Source of the DNA: Leucobacter aridicollis
Lineage (GTDB): Bacteria; Actinomycetota; Actinomycetes; Actinomycetales; Microbacteriaceae
DNA length: 64,000 nucleotides
Direction of reading: 5' to 3'
Assembly: GCF_024399335.1 (NCBI RefSeq)
Contig: NZ_CP075339.1
Coordinates: forward strand, 3,038,001 to 3,102,000
This document shows, piece by piece, positions 44,354 to 52,689 of this stretch (positions are counted from its first letter, which is position 1; each line of letters starts with the position of its first letter). Position numbers and translations under genes: made by a program. The notes under the pieces were generated by a model. It worked only from the letters and a program-made list of their open reading frames with translations. It did no database searches and was not told where the DNA came from.

Positions 44354-45526
44354 TTACCTCACTCGCTCGATCGCTGCCACGGCCCGCGAAGCAACACCAC
44401 GCAGCGATACCTCACGGGCCGCCCACTTAGTGACAGCACGCCTGCGTTCGGGCAACACCGGTGCGTCGGCCGCGGCGATCATCGCTTCCGCGACCGCGAC
44501 AGGATCGTAGGCTGCTGTCGTACCGATCGCGGCGCCGCAGACCTCCGAAGCGACAAACTCGACGCCGGGGCCGACACCCGCATACACCATCGGAGCGCCA
44601 CACACCGCCGCGGTATAGAGCTTCGTCGGGAAGGCAAAATCGTACCCTTCACCCGGTCGTACACTCGCGAGTGCTGCCGTCGCCGTCTGTATGCGCGGCG
44701 CGAGTTCGGGGGCGGTCACCGTCGCTTCGAACGATACCGACCCTGCAACGCCAAGCCGTTCTGCGAGGCGCTGCAGGTTTTCCTGCTCGATCCCGCCACC
44801 CACAAATTCGAGCTTCGTGGAGGGGTGCGCTCGCAACACTGCCGGCAGTGCCTCGATAAACACGGCGGCCCCGTGAAGCTCGGATGCTGTCCCCGCATAG
44901 ATAAACGTTGGCCGCGACGCGCCCGTGAAGTCGGGGGCGGCTGTGAGCGAAGCGCTGAGCAACTCCGCGTCCACGCCGTTGCCGACCGTCGTGACCGATG
45001 AACGAACGCCAAGCTCCGCGATGCGTTCTGTCACCCCGGCCGACACCGAGAGCACCAGCGCCGCCCCGTTGAGCGCGAACTTCTCCATTAGCCGCACAGC
45101 GGTGATGACAAGCTTCGACGCCCCCGTCTGTTGGGCAGCGTCAGACCACACATCAGCCGCATAGTACGCGTACGGCGTCCGGCGCAACGCGGCGGCGAGC
45201 CGAACAAAGACCCCCGTAGTAGGGGGCGGTTCCGTTATGATCATGTCCGCACGTCGCCCGAACAGAATTCGGAAGAACAGAGGCACATCAAAGCTTAGGT
45301 ATTGCAGGTAGCCACGAACATATCCGCTACTATCTCGGAGCACGGGGAACCTAGACACGCTGTACGGACGGGCCACATCGTTTGCGTCCGCCGCGGCGCC
45401 GGGGCTCACCGTGAGCACGGTAACGTCGTGGCCGCCTTCGACGAACCCAGAGGCCAAAGCGCGCAACCGGTACGTGGCTGCGCTCGGCTCGGGATCGAAA
45501 ATCCTGCTCGTAATTGTGATGCGCAT
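44354..45526 (-). CDS. Glycosyltransferase, GT4 (WcaI/WbuB-like)
   Basis: 390 aa. RITITSRIFDPEPSAATYRL at the N terminus and TEPPPTTGVFVRLAAALRRT, YYAADVWSDAA, TTVGNGVDAELLSAS, FIYAGTASELHG and the donor-site FPTKLYTAAVCGAPMVYAGV show a GT-B retaining transferase of the WbuB/WcaI sort. The start could be the ATG at 45526 (chosen for its fit to the family) or a GTG 12 nt upstream with GGGGAG close before it. About 160 bp separate it from the next gene upstream, space enough for a promoter. Confidence 0.88.
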   Translation of the reverse strand: MRITITSRIFDPEPSAATYRLRALASGFVEGGHDVTVLTVSPGAAADANDVARPYSVSRFPVLRDSSGYVRGYLQYLSFDVPLFFRILFGRRADMIITEPPPTTGVFVRLAAALRRTPYAYYAADVWSDAAQQTGASKLVITAVRLMEKFALNGAALVLSVSAGVTERIAELGVRSSVTTVGNGVDAELLSASLTAAPDFTGASRPTFIYAGTASELHGAAVFIEALPAVLRAHPSTKLEFVGGGIEQENLQRLAERLGVAGSVSFEATVTAPELAPRIQTATAALASVRPGEGYDFAFPTKLYTAAVCGAPMVYAGVGPGVEFVASEVCGAAIGTTAAYDPVAVAEAMIAAADAPVLPERRRAVTKWAAREVSLRGVASRAVAAIERVR

Positions 45527-45688
45527 GTGGGCTACCACTGCTCCCCTTCGCGTCGGAAGGACGCGCGGGCCAGCCGATCAGCGTGACATGCCTTCCTGGT
45601 CGAAGAAGGACCCACCACCATACGCGCTGTGTTCACCCTCAGAGTGTATCTCGCGACCCGTGGATACAGCCGTGGCAGTGACTCCGAG

Positions 45689-46831
45689 TTAGACAAGGAT
45701 TCCCTCGACTGCACGCAGCCACACCCCGTGTTGCTGATCTGCGCTCAACTCTGCAGCGGCTTCTGCCGCGTTCGCCTTCCAACGCTTTATATCAGCCTCG
45801 TCGAGCCCGTCGAACACCGCGGTAACAGCGGCCTCGTCGAAGCCATCTGCCACCGCGCCGAGGTCGTAGCTGCGCAGCAGCTTCGCCATGTCAGCGGTGG
45901 GCCCGATGATCATGCCGAGGCGTGCCTGCACAAAATCAAAGAACTTATTCGGAAGCGCAAGCTCATTGTTCGTATTTGTCGGGGCCAAAATATGCACACC
46001 GACGTCATACGCATTCAGCGTTTCGACGAGTTCTGCGTTGGGCACGGGTGGGTGGATAGTGACCCGCGGGCCGAGCTCGGTTGCAAGCGCGAGGAGCTTC
46101 TGACCGAACTCACTGTGCTGCTGCGTGAGATACATATCGAGGGTGACGTTCGCGCGCGTGCGTGCAGCTGCGCGCATCATTACTTCGGGGCGCCGATTCT
46201 CGGCGGCGACCCCCGAGTGCACGAGCCGGATTGGGGTGTGTGCCGGCTGTGTCGTGAGTTCTGGCCGCAGCGGGGCCGCGTTCCACACCACACCGCAGGA
46301 CAGCCCAAATTCCGCCTCGTATCGTTCTGCAATCGTGCCTGACACGGTGGTCACCGCACCGGCACGCGAGGCGCGGTTGCGCAGCAGCCACTGCTGGTAG
46401 GGCTTCCGCACCCGCACCCATACAGGTAAGTCGTCGCGGAGGCCAGGGTAGTACTCGTGGAGGTCGAGCAGCACCCGCCCCGGGTCGCTGACCGCGTAGG
46501 CGACGGAAAGCGTTTCGAGTTCATTTGCAACCACCGCGTCGAACTGCCTCCCGGCGAGGGCTGCGATGGCGTGCTGGGCTCGGAGGTCTGAGTGAAAGGC
46601 GAGCCGATACGCGTGGCTGCGAACCCAAAATGGCTCAAGGTAGCGCCGCGCCCCAGCTGCCGCAGCAACGCCGGTGCTCAACTGGATGTGCTCGATATCG
46701 TCGCGAACAGCCTCGCCGTAACCGCACGTGACGACACGGTATTCGTCGGCAAACAACAATGCCTGCTTCTTCACTCGTGCGTCTGCTGCTATGTCCGTGA
46801 AGCTGAGAATAAGTAGTGTCCGCTGAGTCAT
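45689..46831 (-). CDS. Glycosyltransferase, GT4-like (paralogue of 36829)
   Basis: 380 aa with RTLLILSFTDIAADARVKKQ, LLDLHEYYPGLRDDLPVWVR, VHSGVAAENRRPEVMMRAA and LPNKFFDFVQARLGMIIGPT. The last block is nearly the same as in the transferase at 36829, and lengths are alike, so the pair probably arose by duplication and may use the same donor. The ATG overlaps the ABC gene's stop by 4 nt, so the two are coupled. The 162 bases after it hold no gene. Confidence 0.85.
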   Translation of the reverse strand: MTQRTLLILSFTDIAADARVKKQALLFADEYRVVTCGYGEAVRDDIEHIQLSTGVAAAAGARRYLEPFWVRSHAYRLAFHSDLRAQHAIAALAGRQFDAVVANELETLSVAYAVSDPGRVLLDLHEYYPGLRDDLPVWVRVRKPYQQWLLRNRASRAGAVTTVSGTIAERYEAEFGLSCGVVWNAAPLRPELTTQPAHTPIRLVHSGVAAENRRPEVMMRAAARTRANVTLDMYLTQQHSEFGQKLLALATELGPRVTIHPPVPNAELVETLNAYDVGVHILAPTNTNNELALPNKFFDFVQARLGMIIGPTADMAKLLRSYDLGAVADGFDEAAVTAVFDGLDEADIKRWKANAAEAAAELSADQQHGVWLRAVEGILV

Positions 46832-48612
46832 TCTGCAATCAATCCTGCGAGTTGTGCTTGAACTTTGAACTCTGGCACGCGCGCAACGACCTCATCGAAC
46901 GTGCCGACAGCGAGCATCTCGCCGTCATGAATGTAGCAAACCTGGTCGTAGTCTCTGATCGTCGCGAGGCGGTGCGCGACAGTGATGAATGTGACGGCAC
47001 CGTGGAGCTCGCGCATCGACTCGGTAATGCGGTTCTCGGTCGCAGTGTCGAGCGAGCTCGTGGCTTCGTCCATGACCATTACAAATGGGTCAGCGTACAG
47101 CGCGCGGGCAATCCCTAGGCGCTGTTGTTGGCCGCCAGAGATCGCGGCGCCGCGCTCGCCGATTCGCTCACGGATCCCGTCACCCCGAGTCACGAGCCCC
47201 TCGAGGTTGGCCCGGTGAAGCGCGGCAACGACTCGGTCCTCGTCATAGTCCATCTCCCAGGTCAGCGCCACATTCTGCGCGATCGAGGCATCGAATAGCG
47301 CGACGCGCTGCGGGACATAGCCCACGCGACGGCGCCACTGCAACATGACCGTGTCGAGGTCAACGGTGTCGATGGCAATCTCGCCGGATGTCGGGCTACT
47401 GAGGCCGAGCATCAAGTCAATGAGCGTAGATTTCCCTGACCCTGACGGGCCGACAATTGCGAGCGACGATCCGAACGGGATCCGCAGACTAATCCCGCGC
47501 AGCGCGTCCTGTTCCCCTCCCGGGTAGCGAAACGACACGTTCGAGAAGCAAAGCTCCCCGGGAGCTGCGGGCAGCAACTCGCGGTCCTCGCGCTCCTCGG
47601 TACGGATGCGCGGGTCTTCAATCGCCGTGAGTTCGCGGATGACGTCTCGGGCATAGGGCAAGTTTGCTGACGCCGTCGTGAAGCTCGACTGCACCGCGTT
47701 CATCGCCGGAATCATACGGAAGCCGGTGGCCGCGAACAGCGAGATCGCGACAACCGCGCCAGACACACCGCCCGTGAGGTACGCGCTCACCCCCACCACG
47801 ACAAATCCTCCGATGAGGGCAGCTTCGAACCCGTATTTTGGCACGACGCTCAGGAATGACACGTTTGCACGCGCCCGGGTAGCGATGCGTCGATTCTTCG
47901 AGATCACGCGGCCAACCTCATCAAGCTTGTCGCGCAGAACCACTTCCTTGAGCGCGTCGACCATCTCCGTCATGATCGTTGCCACGCGGTACGCCGAATC
48001 ACGGTTCACTCTGCCTGCCTGCTGCGATTTTCGAGTCACGACTACGAGCATGAGGAAGGAGATCGTACCGAGGTACACGAACGCCACGAGTGCGGTAACG
48101 GGCTGGGCAAGCACGAGAACCACGAGCACCGAGATAAACGTCAGCGCATTTCCGGGGACAAGTGACAGCGGCAGGATGAAACCCATCGTGGTATTCGCCA
48201 TCGAGCTATCGACGATTCGGGTGACCTCGGCGGTACTGAGTTCCGAGCGCTTCTCCCAACTCGACCGGGTGTACCCGCGAAACAACGCGTCACCAACCTC
48301 GAGTTCATAGCGGGCGAATCGCCTCGTCGCGAACCAGTGCAGCGTCACGGCGAACACGCCCTTCAGGATGAATAGCACGCACACAAGCGCGACGATCCAC
48401 ACAGTGGCGCTTTCGGGCACCTCACCGTAGAAGGGAAGCTTGATCGGTTGCGCACTCGCAAGCGGCGTAATGATCAACACGATGAGCCCAAGCGCCGCCG
48501 TATCCAGGACGGCAAGTAACCCCGTCGCGATCGAATACCAGACGTAGTAGCGCCCGGCGCCCTTCGGCAGGAACCGGAACAGCTGCACCAGTGTCCCTAC
48601 TAGGTTCTTCAT
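46828..48612 (-). CDS. ABC flippase, PglK/MsbA-like
   Basis: 594 aa half-transporter with about six membrane helices and an ATPase domain: Walker A GPSGSGKST near 388, signature ISGGQQQRLG, Walker B VMVMDEATSSLD, H-loop VAHRLA. Its overall look, with ELVIGDALFRGYTRSSWEK-like early region, resembles PglK, which flips lipid-linked oligosaccharides. The gene is coupled at both ends to glycosyltransferase genes by 4-nt overlaps, which supports a glycan-flipping role. Confidence 0.88.
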   Translation of the reverse strand: MKNLVGTLVQLFRFLPKGAGRYYVWYSIATGLLAVLDTAALGLIVLIITPLASAQPIKLPFYGEVPESATVWIVALVCVLFILKGVFAVTLHWFATRRFARYELEVGDALFRGYTRSSWEKRSELSTAEVTRIVDSSMANTTMGFILPLSLVPGNALTFISVLVVLVLAQPVTALVAFVYLGTISFLMLVVVTRKSQQAGRVNRDSAYRVATIMTEMVDALKEVVLRDKLDEVGRVISKNRRIATRARANVSFLSVVPKYGFEAALIGGFVVVGVSAYLTGGVSGAVVAISLFAATGFRMIPAMNAVQSSFTTASANLPYARDVIRELTAIEDPRIRTEEREDRELLPAAPGELCFSNVSFRYPGGEQDALRGISLRIPFGSSLAIVGPSGSGKSTLIDLMLGLSSPTSGEIAIDTVDLDTVMLQWRRRVGYVPQRVALFDASIAQNVALTWEMDYDEDRVVAALHRANLEGLVTRGDGIRERIGERGAAISGGQQQRLGIARALYADPFVMVMDEATSSLDTATENRITESMRELHGAVTFITVAHRLATIRDYDQVCYIHDGEMLAVGTFDEVVARVPEFKVQAQLAGLIAE

Positions 48613-49769
48613 GCCGTTTTCCCTTCATCAAGCCAGTCGGCGAGCACTCGCCCACTCCAGCTGCCGTCGTGAATCCGCCGGACGTAGTCCGGCCCTAAGG
48701 CGGCGACGCGCTGGGCCTCCACCGGGTCACTCAACGTCTGCCCCAACACTGTCACCAGCGTCTCATGGGTAGCCTCAATGATCGGCAGCTCCGCCCCGGT
48801 GAGTTCCAGCAGCCGGTGACGGTCCGGCACGTGCGAGATGAGGATTCGTCCCGCCGCCATTGCCTCGCACGCAGCGACCCCGTATGGCCCGCCACGGAAT
48901 TGGTCGAGCACGACATCGGCGCCGCGGTAGAGGTCGACCATGGCCTCGTGGGAGACCCCACGCACACTGACGAAGTCGATGATGCCTTGCTCATGCAGCG
49001 CCCGCAGCTTCGGCTCGATGAGGTCGGTCCCCTTAATGACTGAACTCGACGGGACATGCACGACGCGAGGGACCCCACCGTGAGCGAGCGGAGGCGTCGT
49101 CGTGGCCCAAACCTCGGGCGAGATCACCACTGGCAGCCAGGTCGCGTTGGGGATATCGCTGAGCAGGTCGACCGTCGAGACAAAAACCCGACAGTTCGTA
49201 CGTGCGAGGGTACGCCGGCTCCGAGCCGTGGTTTCAACGAGTGCAGCGGTGAGGTCGGAGTCGACAGCGAAAAACGAATCCGGTTCCGTGCGCATGTGCG
49301 CTGCCGGGTCTCGGATGTCGCTGCCGTGGAACACCAGGCCGACCTGCACTCCCTGCGCTGTCAGGCGTTCGACTTCCGCAGGTACGGTGTTGCTGCCGCT
49401 GCCAGCTAACACGCTCCGGTTCGACTCGATAAGCACTGCGCGATATCCACCAAGCGCCGCGAGCTGGCGTTGCTGCCAGGTAAGCGAGGCCGCCGCGTAG
49501 CCAAGGTGGGTGTGCATGTCCACAGGAAACGCGAACGGGTTCGTTGTCCCGAACTGCGCGCTCGTGACCGTGAATTCGGGGTGGGCTTCCTCAAGCGCCC
49601 TGGCCCACCGGTACGCCTGACCGGCGCTGTTCGCCGGGCCGATGAACACTCGTGACCGCGCGGAATCGGGCGGCGCGACGTCAGGAAAACCGACTCCACG
49701 CTGCCGCAGCCGAGCGAGAACGAGCCAGTTCCGCAAGCGTCCCCACACCGAGGCTCTGGCAGTGCCCAT
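48609..49769 (-). CDS. Glycosyltransferase, GT4-like
   Basis: 386 aa. The C-terminal half has VVHVPSSSVIKGTDLIEPKL, VSHEAMVDLYRGADVVLDQF and GPYGVAACEAMAAGRILISH, a GT-B donor domain. The N-terminal half starts SRVFIGPANSAGQAYRWARA and holds GLVFHGSDIRDPAAH, like transferases working on capsule or teichoic-type glycans. Coupled downstream to the ABC flippase (ATGA) and 9 nt after the aminotransferase gene. Confidence 0.82.
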   Translation of the reverse strand: MGTARASVWGRLRNWLVLARLRQRGVGFPDVAPPDSARSRVFIGPANSAGQAYRWARALEEAHPEFTVTSAQFGTTNPFAFPVDMHTHLGYAAASLTWQQRQLAALGGYRAVLIESNRSVLAGSGSNTVPAEVERLTAQGVQVGLVFHGSDIRDPAAHMRTEPDSFFAVDSDLTAALVETTARSRRTLARTNCRVFVSTVDLLSDIPNATWLPVVISPEVWATTTPPLAHGGVPRVVHVPSSSVIKGTDLIEPKLRALHEQGIIDFVSVRGVSHEAMVDLYRGADVVLDQFRGGPYGVAACEAMAAGRILISHVPDRHRLLELTGAELPIIEATHETLVTVLGQTLSDPVEAQRVAALGPDYVRRIHDGSWSGRVLADWLDEGKTA

Positions 49770-49778
49770 ACCCAGTAG

Positions 49779-50885
49779 TCAGCCGCCGATCAGAGTGGAT
49801 ACGGCGTCGACAATTCGTGCAATGTCGGCTTCGGCCAACGAAGGGTGCACCGGCAGCGACAACACCTCGCGTGCCGCACGCTCGGTTTCGGGGAGGTCGA
49901 GTCCCGGGGCAAACTGCGCGAGCGATGGCAGTCGGTGATTCGGGATCGGGTAGTAAACGCCGCTCCCAATCGAGTACTCGTCTTTCAGCGCGGTGTGCAA
50001 CCGATCACGTTCTCCAGCGTCAACGCGGATCGTGTACTGGTGGTACACGTGAACAGCTCCCGGAGCGACCGTCGGCGTCGTCACCCCAGAGATTTCAGCG
50101 AGCCCAGCGTCGAGCAAGGCAGCGTTACGCTGGCGCTGCGCCGTCCACGCATCAACTTTGGTGAGCTGGACCCGGCCGATCGCCGCATGAATGTCAGTCA
50201 TTCGAGCGTTGAAGCCGATGGCCTCGTTCTCATATTGCTTCTCCATGCCCTGGTTCCGGAGCACTCGGACGTTGCGCGCAATCTCGCCAGTTGCGCAGCT
50301 CACCATGCCACCCTCACCCGATGTCATGTTCTTGGTCGGGTAGAGGCTGAACATTGCAAAGTCGCCGATGGTACCCACCGGACGGCCCTTCCAGCTGGCT
50401 CCGTGGGCCTGCGCGGCATCCTCGAAGATCGCGATGCCGTGCTCGTTCGCGATGGCTTCGATTTCGTCAACAAGGAAGGGGTGCCCATAGAGGTGCACGG
50501 GCATGATGCCTTTAGTCCGCGGCGTGATCGCGGCGCGCACAGCGGCGGGATCCAGCGTGAAGTACGTGGGCTCAATGTCGACGAACACCGGGGTAGCCCC
50601 CGACAACGCGACAGAGTTACCCGTCGCAGCGAACGTGAACGAGGGCACGATGACTTCGTCACCGGGTCCTACTCCGGCGGCGAGCAGGCCCAGGTGTTGG
50701 CCACTGGTACCAGAATTCACGGCAACCGTTTCTCGCCCTGAGACGAAGTGGTCAGCAAACTCGCGTTCGAAAGCGACAACTTCGGGGCCCTGGGCGATCA
50801 TCCCGGACCGCAGCACGCGGTCGACGGCTTCGCGCTCTTCATCACCAATCAGTGGTTTGGCCGCGGGAATGAACTCCAAAGTCAT
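49779..50885 (-). CDS. DegT/DnrJ/EryC1/StrS sugar aminotransferase
   Basis: 368 aa PLP enzyme. AVNSGTSGQHLGLLAAGVGP, VIVPSFTFAATGNSVALSGA, IFEDAAQAHGASWKGRPVG and the PLP lysine K185 in YPTKNMTSGEGG are the family marks, as is RMTDIHAAIGRVQL. It transfers an amino group to a keto sugar nucleotide, so the glycan should contain an amino-deoxy sugar. GAAAGGTGA precedes the ATG. It heads the minus-strand gene run that reaches 41424. The 124 bases upstream show only a weak TATCCT -10. Confidence 0.93.
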   Translation of the reverse strand: MTLEFIPAAKPLIGDEEREAVDRVLRSGMIAQGPEVVAFEREFADHFVSGRETVAVNSGTSGQHLGLLAAGVGPGDEVIVPSFTFAATGNSVALSGATPVFVDIEPTYFTLDPAAVRAAITPRTKGIMPVHLYGHPFLVDEIEAIANEHGIAIFEDAAQAHGASWKGRPVGTIGDFAMFSLYPTKNMTSGEGGMVSCATGEIARNVRVLRNQGMEKQYENEAIGFNARMTDIHAAIGRVQLTKVDAWTAQRQRNAALLDAGLAEISGVTTPTVAPGAVHVYHQYTIRVDAGERDRLHTALKDEYSIGSGVYYPIPNHRLPSLAQFAPGLDLPETERAAREVLSLPVHPSLAEADIARIVDAVSTLIGG

Positions 50886-51009
50886 GAGTCACCTTTCAAA
50901 GCATGAACGGCGTCCACCGTCCCTCCAACCAGGATAGCGCGGCGGCCCCTCGACAGTCGCCGAATACCGCAGTATGAAGCTCACTCACGGCCATGCGGGG
51001 CCTCGGCAG

Positions 51010-52689
51010 CTACTTGTTCAGCCCAGCACCAAGAAACACGACCGCTGCGGTTTTGCCGCCGGTAGTCTTCATCCCGATACTCACGTAGCCTCGAGCGCCG
51101 CCGTTCGGCAGGGTGAGCCAGCGGGTGCCCGCCCCAGTCGTCTGCATGAGTGCGAGCGCCCGGTCGGCCCGGTTACCGGAGCCGCTCACTACCGCTGTAG
51201 TCTGGTAGCGCACCCATGGCTGCTTGGCCCAGAGACCGGGCTGCTGCTTGGCCGGACCTGTACCGAGCTGACCAGCCCAGGACTGAGCTGGAGCGCCACG
51301 GTAACTGTCCGCGACACGGAGCGCCCCCAACTTTTCGGAGTACCTCGACGCGTTGATCTTCGCGTACATACGTTCGACAAGCTCCCAGTCGGCGGCCGAG
51401 ACACCGCTCGGCTTCGTCATACACTCATTGCCGTTGCGCACCGTGTCTGCCAGCACCCCTGGCCCTCCGAGCAGGTAGGTGTCCGCCGGGGCAACGGCAT
51501 CGTTCGCGGCGTAGCTTATGGTCGGCACACAGTCCGCGCGGGTGAGCAAGAGTACGCTCCCCCTCGCGCCGGCAGCAGCAGCCCCCGCGAGCGCGTCAGC
51601 AAAGCCCAATCCGTTCGCCCAATACGTCGATGACACCCCGGGCGCGTAAACACCTCGAGCAATCTTCGCCGCGGTGTCGTACCGGTCGATTCCGGCATAG
51701 CGGGTGACCGACCCAGAGCCGGCAAGTGACCGTTGCATCGCGGTGCTTACCGCCCCCGTGCCGCCGGCGATTCGCATCGAAGTGGCACCCAACCGTTTCA
51801 GTTCAGCGATCACGCTCGCGGGTGCCGACGCCGCGTTTCCGGGGACGAGCAGCACCGGCACCCTCAGCTTGCCAGCCGCAGCGGCTGCGGCGAGCGCGTC
51901 AGCGAAATCCGTTCCGGTGGCAACGAAGACATCCTTCGACGTCCGCCAGCCGTGCTTAGACACGGCGACTGCCGTCGTGTAGCGGTCTGTGCCCCCAAGC
52001 CTCACTGCGCTTCCAGCAAGATTGCGGGCCTGGTTGAAGACCGCGGCGGACACGACACCGTCACCGCCGACGACGATGACTTCCTTGGGCCGCAAGCGCT
52101 TCAGCTCGGCAAGGGTCTCCTGTGGCAAATGTGCATGGTCCGTGAGCAGCATCGGCGCCCCCAGTCTGGCCGAGAGCGCGCCAGCCGCCAACGAGTCAGG
52201 AAAATCCATGCCGTTGACGAGAATCACCGTGTCGGCGGTCTTCGGATAGGCGTGGCGCGATACCGCTGCTGCTGTGGCGTACCGGTTCGCGCCCGAGAGG
52301 CGAGTGTTGCGCGTCTCTGTGAACGGGGTCGCCGCGAGCGGCGCGGCACGCAACAGCTGGGGTGCGTCAGCAGTTGGCACGTCAGCCGTGCCAACCTCGT
52401 CGTCAGGGAGCGGCTCGCTGAGTTCCGGGTCCGCGGCTTCACCGTCAACCTCTACATCGGTTTCGGGGCCTGTCAGATCTTCGTCGCCCGGGGCGGGCAG
52501 GTTGGGGTCGAGACCATCGTTTGGTTCCCCTGACTCTGCCGGGAGCTTCGGATCCGACGGCACTTCAGGGGCCGCGTTGGTCATCGCTTGCGCGGGGGCA
52601 TCGCCGGCCGGACCGCCGATCGCCGTTCCGAGGAGCCCTGCGAGCACGACCACGCCAAGGGCGGCACGGCTGAACTTCTTCGATGTCAT
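51010..52689 (-). CDS. Secreted cell-wall-binding-repeat-2 protein
   Basis: 559 aa. A signal peptide (1-~35) is followed by an acidic, proline-rich spacer (~38-105) and then three cell-wall-binding type 2 repeats, beginning RLSGANRYATAAAVSRHAYP, then VRLGGTDRYTTAVAVSKHGW, then VTRYAGIDRYDTAAKIARGV. The last ~130 residues (VERMYAKINASRYSEKLGAL..., ending YVSIGMKTTGGKTAAVVFLG) look like a small CAP-type domain, though less surely. CWB2 repeats in clostridia hold proteins on anionic wall polymers. Its ATG overlaps the upstream stop (ATGA). Confidence 0.9.
   Translation of the reverse strand: MTSKKFSRAALGVVVLAGLLGTAIGGPAGDAPAQAMTNAAPEVPSDPKLPAESGEPNDGLDPNLPAPGDEDLTGPETDVEVDGEAADPELSEPLPDDEVGTADVPTADAPQLLRAAPLAATPFTETRNTRLSGANRYATAAAVSRHAYPKTADTVILVNGMDFPDSLAAGALSARLGAPMLLTDHAHLPQETLAELKRLRPKEVIVVGGDGVVSAAVFNQARNLAGSAVRLGGTDRYTTAVAVSKHGWRTSKDVFVATGTDFADALAAAAAAGKLRVPVLLVPGNAASAPASVIAELKRLGATSMRIAGGTGAVSTAMQRSLAGSGSVTRYAGIDRYDTAAKIARGVYAPGVSSTYWANGLGFADALAGAAAAGARGSVLLLTRADCVPTISYAANDAVAPADTYLLGGPGVLADTVRNGNECMTKPSGVSAADWELVERMYAKINASRYSEKLGALRVADSYRGAPAQSWAGQLGTGPAKQQPGLWAKQPWVRYQTTAVVSGSGNRADRALALMQTTGAGTRWLTLPNGGARGYVSIGMKTTGGKTAAVVFLGAGLNK

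Noticed and set aside
45527..45688. Possible small gene in the gap between two GT4 genes
   Set aside because: Short ORFs exist on both strands, but none has a ribosome site, a fitting -10 or coding-like composition; a promoter region is more likely.
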